Source of the DNA: Desulfatitalea tepidiphila
GTDB lineage: Bacteria; Desulfobacterota; Desulfobacteria; Desulfobacterales; Desulfosarcinaceae
DNA length: 64,000 nucleotides
Reading direction: 5' to 3'
Assembly: GCF_001293685.1 (NCBI RefSeq)
Contig: NZ_BCAG01000006.1
Coordinates: 804,699-868,698 of the forward strand
Shown: positions 53,969 through 63,889 of the stretch, in pieces
Layout: the number at the start of each line of letters is the position of its first letter
How positions within the stretch are numbered: position 1 is the first letter of the stretch
Made by a program: the position numbers and the translations under genes
The notes under the pieces: generated by a model
Databases searched by the model: none
What the model was told of the DNA's origin: nothing
What the model saw: only the letters and a program-made list of their open reading frames with translations

Positions 53969-54707
53969 ACCGGGCCTTGCGCGGCACGATCGGTTGCAGC
54001 CAGCGATTGTTTGCCCCTTCATAGAGCCATTTGTCAGGAAAGCCGCTCTTGCGGATGTAAGTAGGGTTCCGGGTCCAGTCGATCAGGCGTTCATAGGCCT
54101 CCTGGATTTTGAGAAAGGCCTGGGCGCTGCCCCCAAGATCGGGATGGTGCCGCTTCACCTGATGGCGGTAAGCCTGCTTGATGCGCTGTTGCATATTGGA
54201 CGGCGTCAGTTCTTCGGTGCTCAATTCGAGGGTGATCAGGTGGCGTGCCCCTACGGCGGGAACCGCCAGGGTGCTGGGAATCACGCTACCGATCGCCTGC
54301 CCGGCCATTCGCGCCTGTTCGAGCACATGCTGGGAGGCCACATACCGCTTCTTGGTGCGATTGCGCTCGTTCCACCACTCGGTGCCCAGCATGTTGGACA
54401 GGTCGCAAAAATCATCCACCGGTTTACGGCCAAAGCCGCGCGGCAGCACATAGCTGTAAATCTGTTCGTTGCCATAAGTGAGCAGGTCCATGACGATGAC
54501 GAAATCGGTGAAATAAAAGGTGGCATAGCGCGTGTTGAGGGCGCGCAACAAGCCCGTGCGCCGGTTGAGCGAGGCCAGAAGTTGCTGCCGACAGGATAGA
54601 GCGCAGTATCGCCGGTGGCGCGGTGGAAGGGGCCGGCCGCAAGCCAGGCAGGTTCGCCGTTTGGCGTTGCCGTTCAGGGGTAAGTATGTATCGGCGCTCT
54701 GGCACAT
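53967..54707 (-). CDS. J-domain protein with N-terminal zinc-finger-like motif
   Basis: 246 residues. The N-terminus has CLACGRPLPPRHRRYCALSC, a C-x2-C...C-x3-C pattern. The C-terminal third contains a J domain with the essential HPD (KRHHPDLGGSAQAFLKIQEA near residue 195). J domains stimulate DnaK. No dnaK or grpE is adjacent. The stop TAG lies in the end of repeat B copy 4. Confidence 0.7.
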   Translation of the reverse strand: MCQSADTYLPLNGNAKRRTCLACGRPLPPRHRRYCALSCRQQLLASLNRRTGLLRALNTRYATFYFTDFVIVMDLLTYGNEQIYSYVLPRGFGRKPVDDFCDLSNMLGTEWWNERNRTKKRYVASQHVLEQARMAGQAIGSVIPSTLAVPAVGARHLITLELSTEELTPSNMQQRIKQAYRHQVKRHHPDLGGSAQAFLKIQEAYERLIDWTRNPTYIRKSGFPDKWLYEGANNRWLQPIVPRKAR

Positions 54708-54927
54708 GATGGATGGATCATTTCCTCTCTTGGTTCATGTTTCATCGGCCTCTGGCTCCTTTTCTTTAATTGCGGGCCATAGATGCCGCCATCCCGACGC
54801 GTCACGCATCATAAATCATTACAAACCAAAATTTCCATCCAAATTCAATCGTCAAGGCATCGAGGTCGGTCAGCAGCCCGACCAGGTTCAAGGTGCTGTG
54901 TGAAAAGCGTTCCTTTGGGGGCTGGGA

Positions 54928-55222
54928 TTCTAACTGAATGCCATTCAATAAACCAGGCGTGTGTGGAACAGGTGGCCGATGCCACACGCCAAGCGGTCAA
55001 GTGCGGGTAAAATGCACGGCGGGCGGCCCAGAAACTCGCTGCGCTCAAACAGTCTGGACCGCTTGTCCGCCGTCTGCATTCAACCGGCACTAGTGACCGC
55101 TGGCTCACGTGGCCCTGGCCACCTGTTCCACCCACGCCTGCCATGTCCGTTGCCATGCGAATTATATTATTAAACGCCTTCTGTCATGCATGCCTATCAA
55201 GGTAAACCACATTCAATTCGAA
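54928..55222 (+). repeat. Family A palindromic repeat, copy 3 (~295 bp)
   Basis: Same orientation as copy 1, with TTCTAACTGAATGCCATTCA on the left and a degraded ACATTCAATTCGAA on the right. It fills the gap between the J-domain gene and the PGPGW gene; the 220 bp before it hold nothing recognisable. Confidence 0.8.
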
Positions 55223-55237
55223 CTACTGCTTTAGGAA

Positions 55238-55600
55238 TCAGGTGGGGTCGTGCGATCCGGTTGGCGGATTTTCCAAGGGGGGTTTTCCGGCCCGCACGCG
55301 CAGTCGGTTGACGGCGTGAAATATGCGGGGATGGCCGAAAATGCGATGGATCACCTGGCGTTTGCCGGGAAAGTTGATCAGGGCCAGGCCCAAAACGATG
55401 GTGAGGATGCCCTGGCCCGGCAGCACCAGCATGGCGATACCGGCGATGATGAAGATCGCGCCGAACAGGTTTTTGAGGATCCAATAGGGGTAGCGCCACA
55501 GCGCGCCCCTTCGACGCACCACGCTCATAGAACTTTGGGCCGTGAGATAATCTGCGGGCAGCCAGATCAGGATCATGGGAACCGCGATCAGGGTACCCAC
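55238..55600 (-). CDS. PGPGW-type transmembrane protein
   Basis: 120 residues from the first usual start (GTG at 55600). Two membrane helices are visible, with the family core LPGQGILTIVLGLALINFPGKR spanning residues ~60-80 in place of PGPGW. Hydrophobic in-frame sequence (TIVAISALFW) continues upstream of 55600 to a stop near 55675, with no ATG, GTG or TTG, so the true start may lie further upstream on an unusual codon. The function is unknown. Confidence 0.65.
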   Translation of the reverse strand: MGTLIAVPMILIWLPADYLTAQSSMSVVRRRGALWRYPYWILKNLFGAIFIIAGIAMLVLPGQGILTIVLGLALINFPGKRQVIHRIFGHPRIFHAVNRLRVRAGKPPLENPPTGSHDPT

Positions 55601-55701
55601 CCAGAAGAGCGCCGATATGGCAACGATGGTGCCGATGGTGGCCTCGCTGTTTCCACGGTTAAGTGATGTGATTTAAGGGAACACTATCTGTCTGTGTCAG
55701 A

Positions 55702-55741
55702 ACGCGGAACGACGCCCCCGTTTGGAGGTGCCGTTCCGCGT
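55702..55741. terminator. Hairpin after the acyl-CoA dehydrogenase gene
   Basis: A perfect 10-bp stem, ACGCGGAACG/CGTTCCGCGT, with a 20-nt loop. It lies between the acyl-CoA dehydrogenase stop and the PGPGW gene on the minus strand. The U-run is weak. Confidence 0.5.
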
Positions 55742-55770
55742 CACAAAACACATCGGGCGGGTGATGTCAA

Positions 55771-57573
55771 TTAATCGTTGAAGAAGGCACTGTCCATTTC
55801 GACGGTCAATGGGTCGCCGTCGGTGAGACGCAGGACGATGCTGTGGATCTTGGACAGTTCGTAGGCGTAAAAGTAACGGGCGGTGACCAGTTTGCCTTTG
55901 TAGAAATTGAGGTCCGCCGATTTGGGTTTGCCGTCCAGGGCGTTCTGGGCGGCCGTGGCCTGCCGCAACCATTGCCAGGCCACGGCGATGATGCCGAACA
56001 TTTCAAGATAGAGGGTGGCATCGGCCAGGAAGACCTCCACGCCCTTTTGTGCGAACAGTCCACCTAACTTCAGCGTGGTCTGCTCGAGGGTCTGCATGGC
56101 GGCTTCGAGCTTTTGCACCAGGGGTTGGAGAGCGGCGAGCCCACGGGCCGCATCGAGGTCCTTTCGCACCTCTTCCTGGAAGAGGAGAAACGCCTTACCC
56201 TCTTGCATGATCACCTTGCGGCCGAGCAGATCCATGCCCTGGATGCCGGTGGTCCCTTCGTGGATGGGATGGATGCGGCAATCCCGGAAGTGCTGTTCGA
56301 CCGGAAAATCCTCGCAGTAGCCGTAGCCGCCCAGACACTGGATGGCGGCGCTGGTGGAGAGAATCCCCATTTCGGACGGGTAGGTCTTGGCCATGGGAGT
56401 GAGCAACTCCAGCAGCAGGTGGTAACGGTCGTGCTCCTCTTTGGGTTTGCAGTTCAGGTAATCCTCGTACATGGCGCACTGCATGAGCAACCCCTCGGCG
56501 CCTTCGACCACGGCGCGCTGGAAAAGCAGCATGCGGCGCACATCGGCATGTTCCACGATGGGCACCTGGGGTGTCGCTGGATCCTTTTGTCCCAACTTGC
56601 GCCCCTGGGGACGGGTCTTGCAGTAGTCCAGGGCCGCATAATAGGCGGCCGAGGCGATGGCGGCGGCACCCAATCCCACGCCGATGCGGGCGCCATTCAT
56701 CATTTGAAACATATACGAAAGACCGCGATTGGGCTCGCCCACCAGGAAGGCGCGGCAGTCGTCCTTGTCGCCGAAACTCAGCTCGGTGATGGGTGCTCCC
56801 CGGTAGCCCATCTTGTGAAACACCTGGGAAACCGAGACATCGTTGGGAACCAGGTTTTTTCCTTCCACCCGCAGCTTGGGCACCAGGAACAGGGAGATGC
56901 CCTTGACCCCCGACGGTGCGCCGTCGATGCGGGCCAGCAGCATGTGCACCACGTTGTCCACGCCATCATGATCCCCTGCCGAGATGAACACCTTGGTCCC
57001 TTTCAGCCGGTAATACCCCTGATCGGTGGGATAGGCGGTGGTGGTGATATCGCTGAGCGAGCTGCCGGCCTGGGGTTCGGTCAGCGCCATGGTGCCCTGC
57101 CAGTTGCCGGCCATCATATTGGGCAGATAGGTGGTTTGCAGCTCCTCGTTTGCAAATGAGTAGATCAAGCGGGCCGCACCAGAGGTCAATTCTGAATAGA
57201 CGCCGGCCGAATAGTTGGCCGATGCGGTGATCAGGTGGCAGGCACAGTGCAGCAGTCCGGGCAGTTGTTCGCCGTCCCATGCCTCGGGAAAGGAGGCTCC
57301 GATCCAACCGCCTTCACCGAACTCTTTCATGATGTCCCGAACTTGGGGATGAACCCGCACCTTGCCGTCCTCCAGGTAAGGCGCCTTGCGGTCCATCTCC
57401 TCGAAAAGAGGGTACAGCAGCTTCTGGGCCAGCTTCATGGCGGCATCCAGCACCATGTCGAAAGCCTTTTGGTTGTGTTGACGGTAATACTCTGTTTTGG
57501 TGAGCGCGACCACATCATAAACCTCGTACATGAGGAATTTGAGGTTGCGCATGCTGATGAATTTTCCAGCCAT
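55771..57573 (-). CDS. Acyl-CoA dehydrogenase, long form with C-terminal extension
   Basis: 600 residues, about 200 longer than the classic form. FAD and substrate motifs are ALTEPQAGSSLSD near residue 163, GTKVFISAGDHD near 193, CLGGYGYCEDFPVEQ near 425, and HEGTTGIQGMDLLGRK near 450. The extra C-terminal domain is typical of the DmdC/FadE-like family common in sulfate reducers that degrade fatty or aromatic acids. It is paired with a second copy upstream. Confidence 0.92.
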   Translation of the reverse strand: MAGKFISMRNLKFLMYEVYDVVALTKTEYYRQHNQKAFDMVLDAAMKLAQKLLYPLFEEMDRKAPYLEDGKVRVHPQVRDIMKEFGEGGWIGASFPEAWDGEQLPGLLHCACHLITASANYSAGVYSELTSGAARLIYSFANEELQTTYLPNMMAGNWQGTMALTEPQAGSSLSDITTTAYPTDQGYYRLKGTKVFISAGDHDGVDNVVHMLLARIDGAPSGVKGISLFLVPKLRVEGKNLVPNDVSVSQVFHKMGYRGAPITELSFGDKDDCRAFLVGEPNRGLSYMFQMMNGARIGVGLGAAAIASAAYYAALDYCKTRPQGRKLGQKDPATPQVPIVEHADVRRMLLFQRAVVEGAEGLLMQCAMYEDYLNCKPKEEHDRYHLLLELLTPMAKTYPSEMGILSTSAAIQCLGGYGYCEDFPVEQHFRDCRIHPIHEGTTGIQGMDLLGRKVIMQEGKAFLLFQEEVRKDLDAARGLAALQPLVQKLEAAMQTLEQTTLKLGGLFAQKGVEVFLADATLYLEMFGIIAVAWQWLRQATAAQNALDGKPKSADLNFYKGKLVTARYFYAYELSKIHSIVLRLTDGDPLTVEMDSAFFND

Positions 57574-57634
57574 GTTTCCTCCATTCTAAAATTGATGAAC
57601 TCGACCCTCAGCCGTCGGCTTTCGGTCGGATTGT

Positions 57635-59443
57635 CTAATTGCCGAACCAGGCCTCGTCCATTTCCACGGCCGCGTTGCTCATCTGCTCGATGGAGGCCAT
57701 TTTACCCAGGGTGCAGGGTAGAACGGTCTGGATGAAGAACTCACTGGTTTTGATCTGCCCGCGATAGAAGGCTTCGTCCTTGGCCTTGACGCCCTTGGCG
57801 ATGGCATCGACGGCCACATTGGCACGCCACAAGCGCATCCAGGCCATGATCACATCTCCCATGGCTTCGAGGAACGGGAAGGCGTGGGCAAAGGCCTGTT
57901 TCACGTTGGGGCTCATGATGGTCTTGCCCAGGGCCATGGCCACCTGGCCCAGACGTCCGGCCGCGGCCTCGACCTGACCGGCGAGATCGGCCAGCCCCTC
58001 TTTTTGTTTGGCGGCATCGACGACCGCCTGAATCTCCTTGAGAAAATCGCCGAACGCCTTGCCGCCGTCCATGACGATCTTGCGGCCCAACAGGTCCATG
58101 GCCTGGATGCCGTCGGTGCCCTCGTAGATCGAGGCGATCTTGCAATCCCGCAACTGCTGTTCCACCGGGTACTCCTTGCAGTAGCCGGCGCCGCCGTAAA
58201 CCTGCATGGCCTGGACCGTGATGTCAAAGCCGCGTTGGGCCGAAAACGCCTTGATCAGGGGGGTATACAGCCCGATCAGCCCCTTAAGGCGCTTGCGTTC
58301 TTCATCCGTGGGGGCCAGGCTCGCTTTGGCAAACAGGCTTTCGGTATAATAGATGAAACTGCGCATGCCCTCCACGTAGGACTTCATCCACATGAGCATG
58401 CGGCGCACGTCCGGATGACGGATGATCGGCACCGACGGAGAATCCTTGCCGGCGGTCATGTCCTTGCCCTGGATACGCTCGCGGGCGTAATTGAGCGCGT
58501 ATTGATAGGCCACGGATCCGTGCACGAAAGCTTGAAAGCCGACACCCAGGCGGGCCTCGTTCATCATGTGAAACATGATTTTCATGCCCTGGTTCTCTTC
58601 ACCGAGCAGCATGCCGCGGCATTGACCCTTGCTGCCCATGGTCATGGTGCAGCAGGCGCTGCCGTGAATACCCATCTTTTCTTCGATGCCGGTGCAGTAA
58701 ATGTCGTTGCGATCACCCAGCGAGCCGTCCGGGTTGACCCAGTACTTGGGGACGATGAAGATCGAGATGCCCTTGGTGCCCTCGGGAGCGCCCTTGACCC
58801 GGGCCAGCACCGGCGAGATGATGTTTTCCGACAGGTCGTGTTCGCCGTTGGTGATGAAGATCTTGGATCCGGTGATCGAATAGGTGCCGTCATCGTTTTT
58901 CACCGCCTCGGTCGTCAGCGCACCGACATCCGATCCGGCATCCGACTCGGTCAACAGCATGCCGCCGGTCCATTCGGCGGTGTAGAGTTTTTTCACGAAG
59001 AGCCGTTTCTGCTCTTCGGTGCCGAACAGATCGATCATCTTGCCTGTGCCGTGGCCGAAGTTGGCATAGTTGACACAGGTGTAGTTGGCGCCCACCATGT
59101 ACTCCGCCACGGCTCGCGCCACCGACGGCGGAAGGCCCTGGCCGCCCAGCTCCACCGGCTCGGTCAGCGAGGTCCACTCCCCTTCCAGGTAGAGCTTGTG
59201 GGCACGATGGAAGCAGGCCGGTACCTTCACCTCGTTATTGTCGAAGGTCACGCCCTGGCGGTCGCCTTCCGCGCAGATGGGCAACAGCTCCTTCAGGGCG
59301 AACGAGCGCGCTTCGTTGATGATCAGATCGAGGGTCTTGCGGGTGAACGCACCATACTTTTTTTCCTTGAGCAGCGCCTCGGTATCGAGCTGTTCATAAA
59401 GGATGAAGTCGATGTCTCTGCGATCGGTAATGACTTGGGCCAT
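57635..59443 (-). CDS. Acyl-CoA dehydrogenase, long form with C-terminal extension
   Basis: 602 residues. LLTESDAGSDVGALTTEAV is near residue 162, ITGSKIFITNGEHD near 190, VYGGAGYCKEYPVEQQLRD near 424, and YEGTDGIQAMDLLGRK near 449. It shares the layout of the next gene and is probably cotranscribed with it (61-bp gap). The ATG at 59443 has AAGGAG upstream. Electron transfer would be through ETF, which is not in this window. Confidence 0.92.
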   Translation of the reverse strand: MAQVITDRRDIDFILYEQLDTEALLKEKKYGAFTRKTLDLIINEARSFALKELLPICAEGDRQGVTFDNNEVKVPACFHRAHKLYLEGEWTSLTEPVELGGQGLPPSVARAVAEYMVGANYTCVNYANFGHGTGKMIDLFGTEEQKRLFVKKLYTAEWTGGMLLTESDAGSDVGALTTEAVKNDDGTYSITGSKIFITNGEHDLSENIISPVLARVKGAPEGTKGISIFIVPKYWVNPDGSLGDRNDIYCTGIEEKMGIHGSACCTMTMGSKGQCRGMLLGEENQGMKIMFHMMNEARLGVGFQAFVHGSVAYQYALNYARERIQGKDMTAGKDSPSVPIIRHPDVRRMLMWMKSYVEGMRSFIYYTESLFAKASLAPTDEERKRLKGLIGLYTPLIKAFSAQRGFDITVQAMQVYGGAGYCKEYPVEQQLRDCKIASIYEGTDGIQAMDLLGRKIVMDGGKAFGDFLKEIQAVVDAAKQKEGLADLAGQVEAAAGRLGQVAMALGKTIMSPNVKQAFAHAFPFLEAMGDVIMAWMRLWRANVAVDAIAKGVKAKDEAFYRGQIKTSEFFIQTVLPCTLGKMASIEQMSNAAVEMDEAWFGN

Positions 59444-59477
59444 GTTCGTTGATCTCCTTTTCCAAATGGGCAAATTG

Positions 59478-59506
59478 ATTATAAATGAAACATTTTAACC
59501 TTTCGA
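59478..59506 (-). promoter_or_regulatory. Sigma-70-like promoter for the acyl-CoA dehydrogenase pair
   Basis: On the minus strand, TCGAAA (59501-59506), a 17-bp spacer and the consensus TATAAT (59478-59483), 35 bp ahead of the ATG. Confidence 0.6.
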
Positions 59507-59740
59507 TCACCGGCAGGTCTGTTCCTTCGGGGGCGGGACGAGATGGACATGGGCTGCCTCGGGCCAGGGATGCCGGTTGCCGCAAGGTGATGCAGCGTCG
59601 CAAAATTCGAGCGATGGGCATGCTATCAGACAAAAACGGGAAATGTAAAGGGCTCTTTGACGGTCGTGGGAATTCGCTGGAGCCGAACGCCGTTCAGTTC
59701 GATCGGTACCGCCCGAACGAAGTTACCGACTGCCTCCAGC

Positions 59741-59767
59741 TAAAGATTTTCTCGGAAAAACCGATAA
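59741..59767 (+). promoter_or_regulatory. Sigma-28 (FliA)-like promoter for the HDOD gene
   Basis: TAAAGATT (59741-59748), an 11-bp spacer and ACCGATAA (59760-59767), against the consensus TAAAGTTT-N11-GCCGATAA. It is about 150 bp ahead of the HDOD start. The 59507-59740 stretch before it shows nothing else recognisable. Confidence 0.55.
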
Positions 59768-59914
59768 AGATATCCGTTTGCGGTTTCGAGAAGGTATCCG
59801 GTGTCAAAGGTCGGACCCGCAAACCTAAAAACCGCCCTCGCAGGCGGCGTAATGTGAAATTGATCCGATGCGGCGGTGTCCGAATCGACCGCACGCTTGC
59901 GTGGGAGCGAGACG

Positions 59915-61135
59915 ATGGGTCTGGTCAAGGTCGACAAGCTGACACCCGGCGCGGTTCTGGCCGATGAGGTCCGGGATGCCAACGACAGGTTGCTGCTCTC
60001 CAAGGGGCAGGCCTTGGAAGATAAGCATTTTCGCATTCTCAAGATGTGGGGGGTGTTCGAAGTGCACGTGCAGGGAGAGGACGCCCCCTCCGAAAACAGA
60101 TCCGAACCCATTGACGGCGAACGCCTGGCAGTCGTGGCCGGTGAGGTAGGAGAGATTTTCGGTGCCGTGGATATCTCCCATCCGGCGGTCAAGGAAGTGG
60201 TGCGGCTTTCCATCGCGCATCGCATGAAGCATCCCCAGGCGCAGCCGCGACCGGCGCTTCGGCCGATGGCGGGACCGACCACGGTGTCCCGACGCGAGAT
60301 GTTGGCCAAACTCGACCGGCTGGACGTCCAGCTGCCCGAGGTGCCCTCACTGGTCTATGAGCTCAACGAGATCATCGCCGACCCCATGTCCTCGGCCGGC
60401 GACGTTGCCCAGGTGGTGAACAAGAGCCCCAGCCTCACCGCCACCCTGCTCAAGATCGTCAACTCCGCTTTTTTCGGCTTTCGTTCCAAAATCGACAGCA
60501 TCTCCCGGGCCATCATGCTGATCGGTTCCAAGGAGTTGACCAGTCTGGCCCTGGGGATCACCATCATGGAGACCTTCAGGACCATTCCCAGGGAGGTGAT
60601 CGACGTCGCCTCCCTTCTCGAACACAATCTGGCCTGCGGCATGGTGGCCCGTATCATGGCGGCCCACGGTAACATGATTCACACCGAGCAGGTTTTTGTC
60701 TCGGGCATGCTGCACGACATCGGACGTCTCGTATTGTGCAAATATTTCCCCCAGAATGCCCGGTATGCCTTTGCCTCGGCCGAGCAGTCGGGCGATTCGC
60801 TGTTGACCATCGAACGCAACATGCTCGGCTGCAGTCATGTCCAGATGGGCAAGCATCTGCTGCGCAAGTGGAAGCTGCCGTATGCCCTGGAAAACAGCGT
60901 GGCCTACCACCATCAGCCGTCGGCTTCGCCCGACCCGGAAATGGCGGCCGTGCTCCAGATGGCCGACATGATCGTTCACGGCATGGGCATCGGCCACAGC
61001 GGCGAAAACAAGGTGCCCTGCTTCGATGATAAGGCCTGGCAGCGGATCAACCTTCCGGTGAGTGCATTTCAGGCCCTGGTCCACCAAGCCGCGCACCAGG
61101 TGGAAACCTTCCGCGATCTGATGCGCCGGAGCTGA
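59915..61135 (+). CDS. HDOD domain signalling protein
   Basis: 406 residues. A short N-terminal domain is followed by an HDOD domain from about residue 130 (LPEVPSLVYELNEIIADP, then VNKSPSLTATLLKIVNSAFFG) with an HD-like SGMLHDIGRLVL near 267. HDOD proteins act in stress, motility and cyclic-di-GMP signalling, usually without phosphohydrolase activity. The ATG at 59915 has GGAGCGAG upstream. The hybrid kinase gene starts 4 bp after its stop. Confidence 0.88.
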   Translation: MGLVKVDKLTPGAVLADEVRDANDRLLLSKGQALEDKHFRILKMWGVFEVHVQGEDAPSENRSEPIDGERLAVVAGEVGEIFGAVDISHPAVKEVVRLSIAHRMKHPQAQPRPALRPMAGPTTVSRREMLAKLDRLDVQLPEVPSLVYELNEIIADPMSSAGDVAQVVNKSPSLTATLLKIVNSAFFGFRSKIDSISRAIMLIGSKELTSLALGITIMETFRTIPREVIDVASLLEHNLACGMVARIMAAHGNMIHTEQVFVSGMLHDIGRLVLCKYFPQNARYAFASAEQSGDSLLTIERNMLGCSHVQMGKHLLRKWKLPYALENSVAYHHQPSASPDPEMAAVLQMADMIVHGMGIGHSGENKVPCFDDKAWQRINLPVSAFQALVHQAAHQVETFRDLMRRS

Positions 61136-61138
61136 ACG

Positions 61139-63418
61139 ATGACCGGATCCCTGACCGGCAAGTCCGAGATAACGATCCAGCGCCTGCAGGCGCGTATCGA
61201 TCATCTGGAGGAGAATCGCCGGTTCATCCAGAATGCCCTGGAGATGGTCCTTTCCATGGCCGATTTCAACATCGACATCAGCGCGGCGGGCAATGGCCAG
61301 CTTCTCTCCATCGCCGCCGAGCGCATCAAAGAGACCATCCCGCTGCAGGGGTGCATGATGTACCAGGTCGATGACGAGAGCGCCGAATTTTTGCCGGCCC
61401 ATTGTAACCCGGACTCCCTGTCCGCTCTTTTCGAATCCCAGGTAGAGTTCATGATCGAGGAGGGCTTTTTCGCCCTGGCCATCCGGGAGCGCCGCGGCCT
61501 CTACGTGGCTTCCCAGGACCACAGGGCCCACTTTCTCCTTCATGTGATCGCCAACAACTCCAGAGTCAAAGGGATGTTCGTCGGCTTGCTGGAAAAGGGG
61601 CGCAGCGCCATTGCCAACACCTCCCTGACCCTGCTCTCCATTGCCCTTTTCAACATGGCCACTTTGATGGAGAGCATGGATCTGTTCCGGATGGTCAAGA
61701 ATCAAAACGCCTTGCTCGAACAGAAGGTGGCCGAAAGGACCCGCAGACTCAACGCCTCCAAATCCAAATTGAAGGAGGCCATGCTGCGCCAGGAACGCCT
61801 GGCCCAGGCCGCCGATCAGGCCAACCGCGCCAAGAGCCTCTTCCTGGCCAATATGAGCCACGAAATCCGGACGCCGCTCAACGGGATCATCGGATGCACG
61901 GAAATCGCCCTCAAATCCACCGACCTGAATGAGTGCCACGATCTGGCGCGTATCTCGCTCAACGAGTCGGAGCACCTGTTGAACCTGATCAACAATGTGC
62001 TCGACTATTCCAAGATCGAAGCCGGAAAAATCGAGTTGGAACAGCGCCCCTTCGATCTCGATGCCCTGGTGCGTTCCGTCGCCGACGGCATGGCCTGCCA
62101 GGCCGGCGCAAAGGGACTGACCCTAAAGACCGAGTATGTGGGCGATCTGCAGCCCCGGGTGGTCGGCGATGCCCTGCGCCTGCGCCAGGTGTTGATCAAC
62201 CTGGTCAATAACGCCATCAAATTCACCGAAAGGGGATCTGTCACCATCCGGGTGGAACGGCGGCCATTGCAGGGACCAGCCGACAGTCAATCGCTGCGCT
62301 TTTCGGTCATCGATACGGGTATCGGTATTGCCCGGGAGCGCCAGAAAGCCATTTTTCAGCGCTTCGTCCAGGCCGACGAGAGCACGACCCGGCGGTTTGG
62401 CGGCACCGGGCTGGGCACTACCATCGCCTATCAACTGGTGCAACTGATGGGGGGGCGGCTGGAAGTTAGCAGCCAACCCGGCAAGGGCGCCGATTTTTTC
62501 TTCGCCATCGATCTGCCGCCTGCCGTCGACACCAGCCGGACCGCCGATGTCAAATCCGCCCAGGTCGCCGGGAGCGACGAACCGTGGGTCGCTCCACCGG
62601 TGCCCGGACGCATCCTGGTGGCCGAAGACACCCCGGTCAACCAGATGGTGCTGCGCAAGCATCTCGAAGAGCAGGGTCATTCGGTGCGTATCGCGGGCAA
62701 CGGCCGGGATGCGGTGGCAGCCTGCCGGGAGGAGCGTTTCGATCTGATTCTCATGGATGTTCAGATGCCTGAAATGGACGGCCTGGAAGCCACCCGGCAG
62801 ATTCGATCCATATTCGCCGACCATGCGCCCACGCCCGTGGTGGCCCTGACGGCCAACGCGGATGTCAAGACCTGGCGGGAGTGCGAAGCCGCAGGCATGG
62901 ATATGGTGTTGACCAAGCCAATCCGGCGGGCCGCCCTGTTGGTGGAGGTTCACCGCTGGCTGGCTGCGTCCGCCAAGTCCCAGAGCGCTTCCCAGGTCAT
63001 CCCGGAACGGAACGAGGCGGCGCCCGGCGTGCCGACGGATCGCCCAAACGACCAGCGGGTTCAATTGCCGGTCCAGGTTCCACCCGAGGCACCCATCGAC
63101 ATCGACACCGCTGCCTACGAGTTCGGCGACCGCCACATGGTTCGCGATGTGGTCGAAGAATGGATCGGCAATGTGGCCGAGCAGATCGCCCAAATCCGGC
63201 AGGCCGAGGTCGATGGCGATCTGCCGGGCATCCAGGCCAAATCACATGCCATCAAAGGCGGGGCGCTGACCGTGGAGGCGCGACCCCTTGCGGATACCGC
63301 CGCCGACCTGGAATCGCTCTGTCAGCGATCCGCGCAGGAGGAGCTGGCGCCGGCCATCGGTCGCCTGGTCCGGGCCTTCGAACATCTGAAGGGGTTCGTG
63401 GATACCGTGGCTTGGTGA
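61139..63418 (+). CDS. Hybrid sensor histidine kinase (GAF-like, HisKA, HATPase, REC, Hpt)
   Basis: 759 residues. A coiled coil and GAF-like sensor region (~20-190), HisKA with the phospho-His in [14 protein letters not shown] near 241, HATPase ([26 protein letters not shown]), a REC domain (~497-615) with Asp in [13 protein letters not shown] near 540, and a C-terminal Hpt domain with His in SHAIKGGAL near 703. No membrane segment is visible, so the signal is cytoplasmic. It lies directly between the HDOD and response regulator genes. Confidence 0.93.
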   Translation: MTGSLTGKSEITIQRLQARIDHLEENRRFIQNALEMVLSMADFNIDISAAGNGQLLSIAAERIKETIPLQGCMMYQVDDESAEFLPAHCNPDSLSALFESQVEFMIEEGFFALAIRERRGLYVASQDHRAHFLLHVIANNSRVKGMFVGLLEKGRSAIANTSLTLLSIALFNMATLMESMDLFRMVKNQNALLEQKVAERTRRLNASKSKLKEAMLRQERLAQAADQANRAKSLFLANMSHEIRTPLNGIIGCTEIALKSTDLNECHDLARISLNESEHLLNLINNVLDYSKIEAGKIELEQRPFDLDALVRSVADGMACQAGAKGLTLKTEYVGDLQPRVVGDALRLRQVLINLVNNAIKFTERGSVTIRVERRPLQGPADSQSLRFSVIDTGIGIARERQKAIFQRFVQADESTTRRFGGTGLGTTIAYQLVQLMGGRLEVSSQPGKGADFFFAIDLPPAVDTSRTADVKSAQVAGSDEPWVAPPVPGRILVAEDTPVNQMVLRKHLEEQGHSVRIAGNGRDAVAACREERFDLILMDVQMPEMDGLEATRQIRSIFADHAPTPVVALTANADVKTWRECEAAGMDMVLTKPIRRAALLVEVHRWLAASAKSQSASQVIPERNEAAPGVPTDRPNDQRVQLPVQVPPEAPIDIDTAAYEFGDRHMVRDVVEEWIGNVAEQIAQIRQAEVDGDLPGIQAKSHAIKGGALTVEARPLADTAADLESLCQRSAQEELAPAIGRLVRAFEHLKGFVDTVAW

Positions 63419-63475
63419 CCCGATGTCGAAGGTCATGGTTAACGATGCACGCAAAACGAAAATCAGGAGAGTGAC

Positions 63476-63889
63476 GTGAAGATCTTGATCGTAGATGATG
63501 AAATGGCCGCCTTGAGCAAAATGAAGGTGCTGCTCTCGCCATACGGTGATTGCACCCTCTCCACCAACAACCACCAGGCGCTGCAGTTGTGTGCCAAGGC
63601 CATCCAGAGCGGTTTCCCATTCGACCTGATCACCATCGACATCCGGTTGGGCAATGCCAGCGGGCACACCTTGTTGGAGAAAATCATGGAGCTGGAATCC
63701 GGCGCCAAGGTGCCTCCGTCCAAAAAGATCATGATCACCGCATCGGGTACCCGGGAGAACCTCGTCAAGGCGCGCGCCAAGGGGTGTGACGACTTCCTGG
63801 TCAAGCCGGTCCGGCGAGACGCCCTCGAACAAAAATTGCTGGCCATGGGCTATGCCCGCAAAAACTCATCGGCGAGCAGTTCTAACTGA
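63476..63889 (+). CDS. Single-domain response regulator (CheY-like)
   Basis: 137 residues. The acidic pocket is LIVDDEMAA near residue 5, the phospho-acceptor Asp is in DLITIDIRLGNASG near 55, and the Lys is in DFLVKPVRRD near 112. There is no output domain, so it acts as a protein-protein messenger, likely from the upstream hybrid kinase. The last three codons and stop (AGT TCT AAC TGA) are the terminal sequence of repeat A copy 4. Confidence 0.9.
   Translation: MKILIVDDEMAALSKMKVLLSPYGDCTLSTNNHQALQLCAKAIQSGFPFDLITIDIRLGNASGHTLLEKIMELESGAKVPPSKKIMITASGTRENLVKARAKGCDDFLVKPVRRDALEQKLLAMGYARKNSSASSSN

Noticed and set aside
59775..59880. A possible cyclic-di-GMP riboswitch in the HDOD leader, suggested by GCAAACCTAAAAACCG and a CCGCC/GGCGG hairpin
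   Set aside because: The conserved GGGACGCAAAGCC-type core and the matching 3' strand are missing, so the resemblance is too weak.
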